28,172 nucleotides of DNA from Aphanomyces cochlioides (GCA_019828595.1 JAHQRK010000090.1:1-28172); one strand, 5' to 3'. Numbered from the stretch's first letter, positions 1 through 10,453 are shown. The notes: generated from the sequence alone by a model not told the origin. Made by a program: numbers and translations.

Positions 1-106
1 TTTTTTTCCTTGATCATGTCCTTGAGACCTGCCACAGTCGCTTTTATAGCAACGTCCACAGAGAAAGGTGTTCTCTCGCCACGACAAGACAGAACAAAGT
101 CAGCAT
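1..106 (-). pseudogene. CRN effector 5' end, truncated by window edge
   Basis: On the minus strand this reads the first ~35 codons of a Crinkler N-terminal domain, from a start codon at 104-106 to the window edge. It aligns base for base with the 5' end of the CRN-HNH gene at 22742, whose flank is duplicated here. One base is missing near position 80 relative to the other copies (they read cgccgacg, this reads cgccacg), so the frame breaks after about eight codons. The missing base may be mutation or poor sequence at the edge. By comparison with the duplicated locus the missing remainder would be a CRN-HNH gene, but that is inference. Confidence 0.6.
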
Positions 107-779
107 ATTTGGAACTAACATCAGTTGGAACCACTTCGAAATCAGTAAACTTATATACTGTAAACTTATACGTACAATATTTCCAGGTTTCTTATACCTT
201 TGAGAACAACAGTGAGCATGCTATTTATTAACAGTCGTCGAAGGCATCGAGGGTATACGCGCTGGGAAGTTTCGTAACCCGATGACAGTTTTCCATGAAA
301 ATTTTTGTGTGTTCTGAACTTTGTCAGGAATATAAATTAAAGAAACGAACTTCTTAAAGCCGATATTCCGTGAAGATATGTTACAAAGAAGGTGAAAACA
401 TAGCAAAAGAATGCTTCTAGAAAAATGACCTTTTAAATTTGATAAATGTTTTGGTCATTGGTTTGATTTATTTTTGATAATGAACCTCTCACATCGAATA
501 TATAGAACAACCACTATACCCTCAAGAAGCTTGAACCGGATAGACTACGAAACTTGATACAGTCATACCTATGTTATTAACATGTAAGCAGCTTTAACCG
601 GATAGATGACGAAACTTGATATCACCTTCAATCATGAACCGGTTGATCAGGCGAAATTTCTTTGAAACCACTACACCCCCTGGAGCTGCAGCGTGCGCCA
701 GAAGCATGAACTAAATCTCATCTTGCAACTGAACTTGCCTCCAACGAATTGACGAAGTCGAAGCAACTGTGGGAGCCTT
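107..779. promoter_or_regulatory. CRN upstream repeat, shared by several CRN genes
   Basis: No gene is seen. The sequence matches the region upstream of the CRN-HNH genes (12823-13527 reversed, and 22743-23447) and the fragments at 8802-8894, 11373-11443 and 12670-12806. The part nearest the start codon (to about 530) is diverged and carries small deletions compared with the other copies, while the rest is nearly identical. Being kept next to CRN start codons, it probably holds the promoter and 5' leader, but no core promoter motif can be named with confidence. Confidence 0.45.
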
Positions 780-1320
780 TGGTATATGATTAAGGTGAGG
801 ATTCGATCTTGCTCGCATAATGTTATATTGTTGTATTGTTATTTACACTCTAAATTGTGACTGGGGTGAAAAATGTATCTATTTTTCCAAATCTATTTGA
901 AATCTATAGCCAATCAGAATCAAGTATTTGCCTTCTTGACAAAAACACACGCAAAACACACATTCAAAACATTACTTTATTGGGTGTACTTTCGTATTAC
1001 ACTTGAGCTCACTATACCTGAATAGTATTTCAATTTTTAGTCAAAAATATTGTGAGATTCATTCTAAATAGTGAGATGTCTGGAAATGTATCAGATTTTT
1101 TAATCAATTTCCGAATCTCGCAGCCAATCAGAATCGAATATTTAACTAATTCACGCAAAACACACCCTAACACACCCTAATACACATGCAATTACTTTGG
1201 CCAATATTCGGTTCAACTTGGCTTCAGTATGGTCAAATCGATTTGGAAATGTATTTGATTTTTGGTCGAAACTACAAATTTGACTGAAATTGACAATACA
1301 AATTTCAGTGAAAAAGACAA
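780..1320. repeat. Non-coding, AT-rich, degenerate ~205-215-bp duplication
   Basis: No convincing gene is present. The 14-mer agccaatcagaatc occurs at 908-921 and 1122-1135, and cacgcaaaacacac at 948-961 and 1152-1165, giving spacings of 214 and 204 bases. This is an old imperfect tandem duplication. A further tggaaatgta copy lies at 1081 and 1243. The segment lies between CRN upstream DNA and MLE1, and is repeated at about 23430-23970. Confidence 0.55.
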
Positions 1321-1322
1321 TA

Positions 1323-3029
1323 CTACTCTGGAATTTTTTATATGCAGGTTTTTGTTCAAACCTCCAAACAACCCTCAATTTTCAGGAAACGACTGTGGAT
1401 TGGGTATATTTTAGCAAATCAAAGTGCATAGATTCCAATGGTTCTCGTTTCGCCAAAATCGGAGCAGTGGATCAGGAGAATCTGAATAGTGACCAACTCT
1501 ATACTTTAATCAAGTCACCTTCACTTGTCTTTGAGATGAATATTGACAACATCCTCAACACTGAGCCTGTGCGACGCCGAGTCCTGACGAACGAGGAGCG
1601 CCGGGCTGTTATGCTACATCTGCTCTCGATCAGCCATGATGGACGGCTACCACATGGCGCTCTCACAAAGACTGCTTCGATCTTTAAGACAAGCCAAGCC
1701 ACGGTATCCCGCGTGTGGGATGCTGGAGTTGAATCATTACTCAACGGAGCGCCACACGCGATCGTCGACAGCAAGAAATCGAACTGCGGAAGGAAGCCGG
1801 TGGATCGGCAGGCCATCAAATCGAAAATCAAGACGATCCCTGTTCACAAGCGACGATCCTATCGATCTCTCGCAAAGCAAACCGGTGTTTCGCACACAAC
1901 AATCCGTAAACTAGTGCGAGAAGGTACAGTGAAGATTCGCAGTAGAACTCTCAAACCATCTCTAACAAAGAGTCATGAGCTTGCTAACCTCGAGTTCTGT
2001 ATGTCAAATGTCGATAATCAACACTGGCGAATGAATTCAATGTACAATGTCGTCCACGTGGACGAAAAATGGTTCTGGATGGATGAACTCACTAAGCGAA
2101 TCTACATATGTGATGACGTAGTTGTCGAAGACTTTGATCGCACCTGCCCCAACAAAAATGCTCGAACCAAAGTAATGTTCCTGTGTGCCCTTGCGCGCCC
2201 AAGACTCGTGAATGGGCTTTGGTTTGATGGGAAATTGGGGATCTGGCCTTTCGTTGAAGCTCTCCCTGCCAAGCGCTCTAGTCGAAATCGGCCGGCGGGA
2301 ACAATTGAGACAAAATCGATCAGTGTGACACGAGAAGTCTATCGTGATTTTTGCATCAACAAAGTCCTTCCAGCCATTCGATCACGTTGGCCAGTTCCGT
2401 TTCGACACGAGAGAATCATTGTTCAGCATGATAACGCTTGAGCGCATGGTATTTGTGATGATTACTTTGATAGAGAGTGCAAGCGAGACGGTATGTAGAA
2501 TGATGTAGAACTGGTGTGACTTATGAATAGTTACTATATAGGTTGGAATATAAGCTGGTCGTTCCAGCCACCAAAGAGTCCTGACCTAAATGTGTTGGAC
2601 CTCGGTTTCTTTCGTTCTATTCAAACTCTACAATATGAAATCCAGTCGGACACCATTGAAGAGCTCATATCTGCCGTTATCGACGCTTATGCAGCCGTGC
2701 CAAGACAAACAGCCGACAACATATTCGTCACATTGCAGAGTGTGATGATTCAAGTCATGGAGTGCCGTGGGGGAACAAGTTCAAGATGCGCCACTTGTAC
2801 AAGGCAGGCATGAAATCATCGCCCGAGTCCTTAGATGTCGATCCACAACTGGTGCTCGATTGCCAAGACTTTCTTCTCGACGCTCAATTGACTAGCAAGA
2901 TCGGCACACTTACAATCTCGAGCTAGTAGTTCTAATGCATTGGAACATTGCGATGTGTGTGTCTCAATCCTTCATATATTTATTTCCACAATCGAACGAC
3001 AAACCTGCATATATAAAATTCCAGAGTAG
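1323..3029 (+). mobile_element. MLE1: mariner-like DNA transposon, copy 1
   Basis: A complete 1707-bp element. Its terminal inverted repeats of about 31 bp start CTACTCTGGAATTTT on the left (1323) and match the reverse complement of the right end (to 3029) with few mismatches. The target duplication is TA at 1321-1322 and 3030-3031, as expected for Tc1/mariner. It holds one transposase gene on the plus strand, which is broken. Right of the element the sequence continues as a CRN 5' leader (caggttta...gtgagttt), so insertion was just upstream of a CRN gene. An almost identical copy lies at 23973-25679. Confidence 0.92.
1536..2926 (+). pseudogene. Mariner (DD39D-type) transposase, broken; MLE1 copy 1
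   Basis: The product would cut and paste its own element by binding the TIRs and using a D,D,D catalytic triad. I start it at the Met at 1536, by alignment with the MLE2 protein, although the frame is open from 1290. Two helix-turn-helix-like segments lie in the first third (around 1670-1720 and 1855-1915). Catalytic Asp codons: 2061-2063 in HVDEKWF, 2430-2432 in QHDNA, and 2598-2600 in SPDLNVLDLGFF. A likely 51-bp GT-AG intron lies at 2491-2541; removing it leaves 38 residues between the second and third Asp, close to the DD39D plant-type mariners. Breaks: TGA at 2439-2441 just after QHDNA, and a one-base frameshift near the G run at about 2770, after which the other frame stays open to 2926. 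Inactive as it stands. Confidence 0.88.
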
Positions 3030-3031
3030 TA

Positions 3032-3744
3032 CAGGTTTATTAATTTTTGAAGTGAGTTTACACAAGGACACACCTCTCCTGGACGTTGCTGCTAAAGAGA
3101 CTATGGGATGTCTCAAGGACAAGATGAAGGAAGAAATTGAGTACACTGGACGTGCAATGGATCTAGCTGGATCCCTATGTTGGCGTTGAAGGGTTATGCG
3201 TGGTTGTCTGCCGAAGACCGTGATGTGGAATGACATTCCCAAAATGCTGAAGGAAACACCGTGACGGCATCGCATGTCAATGCTGAAAGAAGGAAGGAAA
3301 CCAAGAAGCTTTCCAAGTTCTTTTCTGGGGCGGTGGGTGGTGAGTGCCCCTCATATTTCGACGACGACAAAATTCATGTCTTGGTGATCGTACCTGAACG
3401 TGTTGCGGTTCCTTCCGCACATTAGCCGCGCAAGAAGAGAAAAATCCAGAAGTTGGAGAATGAATTATCAGCTCCATCTTCGTGTGCGAAGGGTCGAGGA
3501 AAAACCAGTTGGATGTGTTGCCTCAAACAGTTTGATGGACAGATTGAATGCCATCGTCTTCCAACCTCCAACGAGAGATCTCTCCTTCCGCTTGTGCTTC
3601 TTCATGAAGTCTTTGCAACGTTTGAAAGCAATTGCAAAACTATTGATTTTGGCAAACCAGATTGTGATTTTTTCGTCGAGTTTTGCAATGCCATGTCCGA
3701 TGGATATGAAGTCGAAGTGCCACTTGCAGAGACGGCAGGAAACT
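3032..3744 (+). pseudogene. Degenerate CRN effector (N-domain and start of kinase-type C-region)
   Basis: A broken relative of the kinase-type CRNs in this window. The ubiquitin-like N-terminal part is readable from about 3060 (TPLLDVAAKETMG, aligning with TPFSVDVATNATVAG). A degenerate LYLALK-like motif is at 3174-3190, and a trace of the HILVVVP region at about 3375-3395. Several stops and frame changes separate these pieces. From 3453 a cleaner stretch matches the kinase CRNs (FDGQIECHRLPTS, PLVLLHE, FGKPDCDF). It keeps six T at 3668-3673, where the other CRNs have five, and so reads on through the site where they break. It then runs directly into DHCR24-like sequence. MLE1 sits immediately upstream. 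Confidence 0.82.
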
Positions 3745-4558
3745 GCTGGAAAGCTATTTGCCGTATGTCGATGCAAACTACGGGTTTATCCATCGACGAG
3801 ATGTTTTAGATACGTCAAGCTTGACTACCATCCCGTGAAGTCTCTCGACAAAGCGTATGACGTATTGTGAAGCCGCAGCAAATGCGGAGGACAAGCATCA
3901 CTTCGTCGAAGCTTTGATGTATAGCTTGAACAGCGGCGTGGTCATGACTGGTTCGATGGTCGACAAGCTTGAAAGTGGCAAGGTACGGAATTCTGTCGTT
4001 TGAAGTGAATTGACTCGTTTCCTAGCTGAACGCCATTGCAGATTCACGTCTTGGTTTTTCAAGCACGTCGAGTCCAAGTTGATTGCTTCCAAGCAGGATA
4101 CGGAATAGGTTCCTCTCCGCGACTTTTTCCATCGTCATTCACGGAGCATCCTTTGGGAAATTTAGGAAGACAAGTTCTGTCGTTGAAAGCGTCACTAGTT
4201 GAACGCGAAGTAAAGACCTATCTGTTGTGGATCTGTCCCTTCAAGCTCCCTCCGGAGCCCGGTATGCTGAAGTCGTCGGAGGCAACTACGATGTTTGTCG
4301 ATATTGGCACCGAACTTCATCCAATTCACACGACACGCCGTGTGGAAAAAGTGGTGCGTGAACAAAATGGGTACGTTATATTTGTGTCGATCTATTTGAA
4401 GTTAACTTGTCTCCTGTAGCTTCCACATGCTCCACACCTGACGGAAGAAGAAATTGAAAGCATTTTTTGATCATTCATTGTACATCGAAATGCGCAAGAT
4501 GTACGGATGCGATGGCGCATTTCCTCGCGTGTTTGGCAAGGTCCCGGGAATAATTTGA
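3745..4558 (+). pseudogene. DHCR24: Delta24-sterol reductase (DHCR24) fragment, copy A
   Basis: Matches the C-terminal half of DHCR24, the FAD-linked enzyme that reduces the sterol side-chain double bond in the ER. Readable blocks in order: [107 protein letters not shown], and MRKMYGCDGAFPRVFGKV ending in a stop at 4556-4558. Two introns are apparent: 3983-4025 (GT-AG, 43 bp), and one near 4382-4425 whose 3' AG appears lost. A deletion removes the segment carrying IIPFGNN and the membrane-adjacent stretch, and stops and frameshifts are numerous. The FAD-binding N-terminal half is missing, replaced by CRN sequence. Retained introns mean DNA-level capture, not a retrocopy. Confidence 0.85.
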
Positions 4559-4916
4559 CGCACTTCTGTCTTGTCAAACCTTTGGCATGTATATTGAACG
4601 CTTATGATTTCTTTTTTTATTCGATGGACATGGTTTCGCCAAGGCCATGTCCATGATGACTCAACCGAGCTGAATGAAATAGCCACTATGGTCGTGGTGA
4701 TTACTATTACGGCGGCTCCTAAGCGCATAGAGCATTGCGAATTTTCGTTGAAACAATTCCCTTGAAGAAATTCATTCAACTCACACTTTAGTACTCGTAT
4801 ATCTTCGACGTAATATTGAAATCCCCCTCGAAATGTGAAGTTGACGAAGCCATGCGAGAAGTTTAACTCTCAGTGGAATACTACAAATAAACATGAAGCA
4901 GCATAAAAATTTGAAC
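4559..4916. other. Intergenic spacer between convergent DHCR24 fragment and CRN kinase
   Basis: No gene seen. The stretch is almost identical to 15832-16189, 20087-20444 (reversed) and, with more differences, 27206-27561. It holds the 3' ends of the two convergent loci and a perfect 10-bp inverted repeat at 4624-4654. Confidence 0.6.
4624..4654. other. Perfect 10-bp hairpin in the convergent spacer
   Basis: ATGGACATGG (4624-4633) and CCATGTCCAT (4645-4654) form a perfect 10-bp stem around an 11-nt loop, just after an oligo-T tract. The same hairpin occurs intact at 15897-15927, 20349-20379 and 27271-27301. Its place between converging 3' ends suggests a role in transcript 3'-end formation, but nothing proves that. 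Confidence 0.5.
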
Positions 4917-6628
4917 TTATTTCTTGTCCAACTTTGTCAGCAACTGATGGATCCACCACTCGTCGTGCTCAATCCGAAGAGGCTTGTTAGTCTGAGCCTC
5001 TGGCGGCCACGTAATGTCGGGATTCATGAATGGCGGGTAACAAGTGTCCTTTCCAGACCAGTCGAAATCAATCAACACCACACGATCCTTGGCGTAGTCC
5101 CATAAGATGTTGGCGTCACGAAGATCCCCATGAACAAGCTTGGCAGCTGCCAGTCGATTTTTCATCTCCAGCACCTGCCGACGAATGACTGTTGCATCGA
5201 CTTTTGCATCGGTCAAAGCTTTCGAAATCGGTTTGAGCTTAAGTTTCTCCATCCCAACGAAAATCCACTTGCTAGGAAGGACTTCAAAGTCTAACAATCT
5301 TGGAGCAAATTCGTGACCTGCACAATACTCGTGGACTTCCCTTCCATATTGCTTTGCAAACTTGACAACAACTTCAACGTCATGGCCAGATTGGACAACC
5401 ATGGCAGAAAACACATAACGTTCCAACTGTTTGCAGTACCGGATGTTGACCTTCTCGCCGCCAATCACAGCTGAATCATGGTACGGAAATCTACTTCGAT
5501 TTAAATCACGCGAAGCGACATATTGGGAACTGGTCAGGTCTCGCAACGCAGCTTTCAAAGACGCACATACACGGACTCCCGTCGTCATCAGTCCAACATT
5601 GTCGAAGAAAAGCAACGGAACACTCGTCACAAGAGGTTCGCACAGAGCATACTCATCAGTAACGTTGACAATACCAAATACGCTCAGAAGCGGACCACAA
5701 ATGTCCAACAAATAGCATGGCAAGACACGATCAACCGGCATGGGCAAATGCTTGACGTAATACGCGATATTTTGCATCGTCGGGTCGCCACCTCCATCTC
5801 CTTTTTGAACTTTGACTTCCAAGTTCAGCAATGACCTGTTGTCAAAAATAAAGGATCCGTCTGAAGTAGAATTGTCGACTTGGGCTGCAACCATGCTTGC
5901 ACCACGAGGGCAATCAGAAAGCAAATAGCGTCCTAGTGTATTCAGTGCCGCCTTTGTAAGTGTTTCTTCTTTATCATGCACACCGGATACGGCATCGCAA
6001 AACTCGACGAAAAATCACAATCTGGCTTGCCAAAATGAATAGTTTTGCAATTGCTTTCAAATTTTGCAAAGGTTTCATGAAGCAGCACAAGTGGAATGAG
6101 AGATCTCTTGTCGGAAGTTGGAAGACGATGGCATTCAATAACTCCATCAAACTCTTTGAGCCGAAAAATCCAACTATTGGGTCCTTGACGCTTCGCAAAT
6201 GAAGCTGGAGCTGATAATATATTCGCAAAGTCCTCGAGTTTTCGCTTCTTGCTCGGCTGATGATCTGAAGGAACTGCAACACGTTCAGGTACGACCACCA
6301 AGATATGAAGTTGGTCTTGACCAGGGGGGGACGTCAATGCCTTAGCAAGTGTAGAAAACGGATTCATTTTGTTTGCTTTGACCAAGTATTCCTGTATTTC
6401 ATCGGGTGTCTCGCCCTCCATCAACCGTTCAACAAGCGGACTCGTCGATTCTAACCACACTTTATCCTTCACCGCCAAATAAAGCTGTATCATATCGGCG
6501 TCGCAATGGATTGTGTGTGACTTTTTTTCCTTGATCTTGTCCTTGAGATCGCCCACAGTCTCATTAGCAGCAATGTGCACAGGGAAAGGTGTTCTCTCGC
6601 CGACGACAAGACAGAACAAAGTCAGCAT
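4917..6628 (-). pseudogene. CRN effector with REase-like and kinase domains, copy A (frame broken)
   Basis: Crinklers are intracellular effectors that act in host nuclei. Reading from the start at 6626-6628: a ubiquitin-like N-domain with LYLA at residues 49-52, HILVVVP at 108-114, then an NLS-like PSKKRKL at 125-131. There is no clear signal peptide beyond the hydrophobic LFCLVVG. This frame ends at 5942. The rest continues in another frame (to 4917): an EVK motif followed by GDGGGDP, resembling the PD-(D/E)xK region that precedes many CRN kinases, a putative ATP-binding Lys in VVVKF, catalytic loop HGDLRDAN, and DFD in place of DFG. The frames separate at an A5 run (6010-6014; T5 on the coding strand), where the relative at 3668 has T6. 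Its upstream region has been displaced by transposons starting one base before the start codon. Confidence 0.85.
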
Positions 6629-6888
6629 ACTATTGTGGTTTTAATAAAAGAAAGTGGAGTCGTGCGGAATAAATTTTGACGCAAGCAAATTGACGTATAC
6701 AAATTTCAAGTGAAAAGGAATTGAATGCTTCGAACATGTTTTTCAAACATTTAAAACGTTTGAAATTACACTATTTAACGTTCATGATCGAGAAAATGCT
6801 TGCGTAAACATTAAATAGTGTATGCGTCAATTAATTGAAACATTTTCAAAACATACCAAATTTCCAGTTGTGGACCCAATCGACAATA

Positions 6889-8796
6889 CCTCTGTTCAAT
6901 AATTCTTGCAAGTATCAATTTTTTGTCATATTGAAATCAATATTTGAAAATATTCGAAAGTAGAGGTATTTGCTTGTACAGGAAAGTTTGACGATTTTTT
7001 GGCACAGATATGTAGAGGAAAAGCAATTTAATTTCACCACAAAAACTACATACAATCTCCCATATAATAAATTTTTACCGTTCTAAGTGACAGTGGTACA
7101 ATGTACTCATATAAGTGAACGCTTTACCCATCAAATTGCTCCACCCATTTTCGAGATGGCCCCCAACAAGACCAACTTAACTGACGAGGAGCGTCAAGCA
7201 GTTCTCCACCATTTGCTGACAGTCGTCCGTCCAGACGGAACTCTTCCTCGTGGGGCACTAAAGAACGTTGCGAAAGTTTGATCGTTCGATTGAGACGATC
7301 TCCCGAATTTGGCGTCGAGGTGAGTACTCGGCGAATTCCGTCATTTTGTGTAAAAATGTCTTCCGCCGCAACAAGAATGCGGGACGCAAACCAAGTCATG
7401 ACATCAAGGAACTGCGTGAACGGCTTTTTAGTATACCAGCGTTAGATCGAACCACTCTCCGTGAATTCGCAGGGGCACTTGTCATGCCGTTGTCGACGTT
7501 GCACTGGTTGGTCATGAGGTCCATCATATTTTGACTTTTTGCGTCTAGTTACGACAAGCGTGGCCTTGTTATCAAACACAGGAGTCATATCAAGCCAAAG
7601 TTGACAGAGGCCAATAAGTATGCCCGTTTAAAGTGGTCTGCGGACATGCTAAGGCAATCCAATGATACATACCAAGTCTGCGACTTGATGGATGTTGTGC
7701 ACGTGGACGAAAAGTGGTTTTTCATGACCCGGGTGAAATGCAATGTGTACCTCGTTCCTGGTGAGACCCCGCCCCAGCGTACAACGAAATCGAAACGATT
7801 TATCACTAAAGTCATGTTCCTCTCGGCCGTAGCAAGACCAAGGTGGGACAATGCCTCGAAACAATGGTTTGACGGAAAAATTGGGACTTGGAGCTTTACT
7901 GAAGTCGTGCCTGCATTGCGATCCTCTCAAAATCGTGAGCGTGGTTCTTTTGTGACGAAACCTTTGAATGTTACCCAAGATGTCTATCGGAGTATGCTTA
8001 TCAATAAAGTCTTCCCAGCTATCAAGGCTAAATGGCCTGCAGAAGAAAGTCGAACCATATTTGTCCAACAGGACAACGCAAGGCCGCATGTTGCTGCCAA
8101 CGATCCCTTGGTGCACTCTCATGGGTGTGCAGATGGATGGAATATTTGCTTGAAGTGCCAACCCCGAATTCACCGGATCTCAACGTTCTTGACCTTGGAT
8201 TTTTTTGCTCTTTACAAACACTTGCGTCTCGTGTTCGGTGCAAAACGATTGATGTATTGATTGCCGCTGTATTCCAAGCGTGGGATGCGATTGAGCACGA
8301 CAAGTTGACGCGAAACTTTGCTACACTGCAGAGCTGTATTGTCGAAATATTGCGTGCAAGTGGTGACAATAACTACAAAATACCGAACATGGGCAAGACG
8401 GCGTTGATGAAGTCGGGCTGCCTCCCAGAAAGATTCGAATGTCCAAGTGATTTGGCTGAAAGGAGTTTAGCGGCCTTGGAAGTTGAGGAGCAAGAAACTT
8501 GGTTTGAAGCATTGGCGGCAGAAGTCGAAACTTCTATGGAGCTGGCCAATCTGTGCAACGCAATCGACAACCTTCGAATGACTTCTCTTGATGATGAAGA
8601 CGGTGGTGACGATGTTGAATGGACATGCGACCTTCCATTGATGCAAGATTAATTACCACTTGAGTACACACTGCATTTCATTGAATAATATTGATTGAAA
8701 AGAATGATCTGAGTGAAATCTTATTGGATAGCTGAAAATTATATAGCCAATCAAAAACACGAAAATGATAAACTTGCAAGAATTACTGAACAGAGG
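6889..8796 (+). mobile_element. MLE2: mariner-like DNA transposon
   Basis: A complete 1908-bp element. Left end CCTCTGTTCAATAATTCTTG (6889) matches the reverse complement of the right end (to 8796) over about 27 bp with two mismatches. TA duplications are at 6887-6888 and 8797-8798. It is nested within the MITE-like element. Its transposase is related to that of MLE1, but the TIRs differ in sequence, so it is a separate family. Only one copy is in the window. Confidence 0.9.
7156..8652 (+). pseudogene. Mariner DD39D transposase, frameshifted; MLE2
   Basis: Start taken at the Met at 7156 (MAPNKTNLTDEERQAV). The catalytic Asp codons are all present: 7706-7708 in HVDEKWF, 8072-8074 in QQDNARPH, and 8191-8193 in SPDLNVLDLGFF. 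Allowing for one missing base, 39 residues separate the last two, giving DD39D as in Soymar-like plant mariners. Breaks: a frameshift near 7275 after KNVAK, and a missing C in the C run near 8161-8165. A short GT-AG intron at 7507-7548 (42 bp) is possible, since it bypasses a stop and rejoins the frame at YDKRGLVIKHRS. The acidic C-terminal tail runs to a stop at 8650-8652. It is better preserved than MLE1 but not intact. Confidence 0.87.
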
Positions 8797-8801
8797 TAGT
8801 A

Positions 8802-8894
8802 TTTGGAAATGAACATCAGTTGGAAACTCACTTTGAAATTTAGTAAACCTGCACAACAGAATACTGTAAAAACTTATATGAACAATATCTCCAG
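8802..8894 (-). promoter_or_regulatory. Displaced CRN upstream fragment, proximal part
   Basis: tttggaaatgaacatcagttgg onward matches the sequence directly upstream of CRN start codons (for example 22744-22836). It belonged to the CRN kinase starting at 6628 and is now more than 2 kb away because of the MITE and MLE2. It ends at the CAG duplication (8892-8894) of the Harbinger element. Confidence 0.75.
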
Positions 8895-8930
8895 GGGTTG
8901 CAGGAAACATTGATACAATAGCTATCGGTT

Positions 8931-9838
8931 TCAATTGATTTTGTGGTTTATCGAGTACAGAGGTGACTCATGCTTAATTGCTACCTGAGTAACGTTAACC
9001 ACAGCATAGAAGCAAGATGGATGAAGATTGATTTCATGGCGAAATGCAGTGCGCAGGACATTAAAGTTCTTCAGTCGAGCATTCGCAGTTTCATGTCGTG
9101 CCATGACAGCCTTTTGGGCGACAGCTGATTGAGGGTGGTATCTTGGGTTTATAAAATATGCCCGATCCATATAACCCTTGTCAGCAAGGGTCATCTCGCC
9201 AGGACTCACGGCATGCACATACGCATCTCGGGCTAGTGTAAGGTCTGACCATTGTCCGCATGGCTTCCCTCCATTGACCCAATCTATGTGACCAGTTCGG
9301 ATACAGATTCCAACCTCGTATCTAACACCAGCCCTATTGAGCTTGTGCGACCACCACTTGGAGTCAAAAGGAAATGGCCCTTGAATTGGACAGTCAGTGC
9401 CGTCCAAGGAGTCAAAAAGTTTTGCACCGATTGGAGCACCATCAAAACGATTATTGAAAAGAATATAATCATTTCATTTATTTATTATCTTAACAATGAT
9501 CTTACCTCTGGCATCACCTCAAGAGCTCCTATGTATACCCATGACCACTTTCTGAATGTCTTTTCATCAACATTTGCCATCGCTGCATGGACGTGCTCTG
9601 TGCTGTACACCTTAAGAAACATCAAAGCCCAGAGTAAGTGTTGGCGTTGGCCGCCATGAGGATGGGGATGGAGCTTGCGCCAGAGTGTGGCGCAGATAAA
9701 TGGCGTTGCACCGAACAAAGCAACAAAACGTCGCTAATTGGCTCGATTCATGGTCATGCAGCCTAGTATAGGCATTGCCGCTGCTCAAATGAGTGCTTCA
9801 GGCCTCGGCATCAAAATTTGGAATTGAATATCAGACAT
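8931..9838 (-). pseudogene. Harbinger-type transposase (DDE_Tnp_4 family), broken
   Basis: The catalytic half (8931 to about 9450) shows DGTDCPI, then SDLTLARDAY, ADKGYMD and RHETANARLK, which supply the expected D, D and E of DDE_Tnp_4. The upstream part (FGATPFICATLWRKL, HLLWALMFLKVYSTEHVHAAM) is in the same frame back to a Met at 9836-9838 (MSDIQFQIL). Two stops interrupt it: TGA at 9785-9787 and TAG at 9734-9736. A 5' splice site (gtaaga) follows MPE near 9500, but no AG is found where the conserved NRFDG block resumes at about 9453, so the intron's 3' site appears mutated. Inactive. Confidence 0.83.
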
Positions 9839-10453
9839 CGATCATGAAAACGCGCGAGAATCTTCCCTTTTAAGTGCGATATTTAGCCCCGAGAGTTTTC
9901 TTAAGATAGTTCCAGACATTTTCAGACATTTCAGAACATCAAGGTTTATCGTAAGTTTGACGTCAATCAAACTTTGAAGCCACTTTTCTCATAGAAGGAT
10001 CATCTGTAGGAGACCATCCGGGGTTGAATTTTATCTACTGAATTATATCTTTAAGAATCAATCAACAGCGCAGATTTATAGACAATGCATTAAGAGATAT
10101 TCTTAATCGAAATTCGATATTTTTGGAAAAATGCCGAATTTTCGTGATTTTGAATGCCTCTATTATGTTGTTTATGCATGCTAAATTCTCCATATGGGGC
10201 TCTAATGACCGCAGCTCTCTCTAGAATCCTCAGACCATAAAGCGAACAGCAGAAATTATCTACAAGACGAAGAAATTGACCCTCAAACATGATCATATTT
10301 AGGTTAAACACAGTGTACTTATATAAAACCTATTTTGACCATTTTGAACATCTTAAAATTTCTTAAAATATCTAGAGTAATTCCTCAAGAACTTTTCAGA
10401 TATTTGTACTTAAATGGGATTTTTAGATGCTTGTTCACAAAATTTTGAATAGC
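9839..10453. promoter_or_regulatory. Divergent spacer of the Harbinger element
   Basis: No gene is seen in this AT-rich stretch between the two divergent genes. It presumably holds both promoters. Short repeated pieces (ccagacattttcagacatttcaga near 9910; cttaaaatttcttaaaatatct near 10350) are visible, without clear meaning. Confidence 0.4.

Larger units (their letters stand above)
1..5521. repeat. Direct segmental duplication, left copy
   Basis: This segment reappears in the same orientation at 22637-28172, with an offset of 22650 over most of its length. It covers the CRN upstream DNA, MLE1, the broken CRN, the DHCR24 fragment and part of the minus-strand CRN kinase. From about 530 to 4340 I see only a handful of differences, for example t818/c23468 and one missing base near 1093. 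Positions 1-530 and everything after about 4345 differ much more. The same premature stop and frameshift in MLE1 occur in both copies, so the duplication came after transposon insertion and inactivation, if both copies are real. Confidence 0.9.
6630..8799. mobile_element. MITE-like TIR element split by MLE2
   Basis: The left end CTATTGTGGTTT (6630) and the reverse complement of the right end, CTATTGTCGATT, form short imperfect terminal repeats. TA duplications at 6628-6629 and 8800-8801 flank the element, and the empty site atatttgg is seen in the CRN-HNH gene at 22740-22747. Without MLE2 it is about 260 bp, with no coding capacity. MLE2 inserted into a TA two bases from its right end, so only the final g (8799) remains beyond MLE2 and its target duplication. 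It probably belongs to the Tc1/mariner group by its TA site; which transposase moved it is unknown. Confidence 0.75.

Noticed and set aside
1160..1185. caccctaacacaccctaatacac looks like telomeric repeat
   Set aside because: Only two imperfect units in an A/C-rich stretch; not a repeated TTTAGGG array and not at an end.
1290..1535. Using the upstream Met at 1290 as transposase start
   Set aside because: It would begin outside the element's left end (1323) and add residues with no counterpart in the MLE2 transposase.
4471..4779. 102-118-residue frame with a hydrophobic stretch in the convergent spacer
   Set aside because: It is antisense to the DHCR24 end and includes the hairpin; repetition in all copies reflects duplication rather than protein conservation.
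5431..5834. Plus-strand open frames opposite the CRN kinase
   Set aside because: They recur unchanged opposite each kinase copy and follow from its codon pattern; no motif or start context supports them.
9284..9472. 62-residue minus-strand frame within the Harbinger transposase
   Set aside because: It reads the intron and then an out-of-frame part of the catalytic exon; the conserved motifs lie in the other frame.
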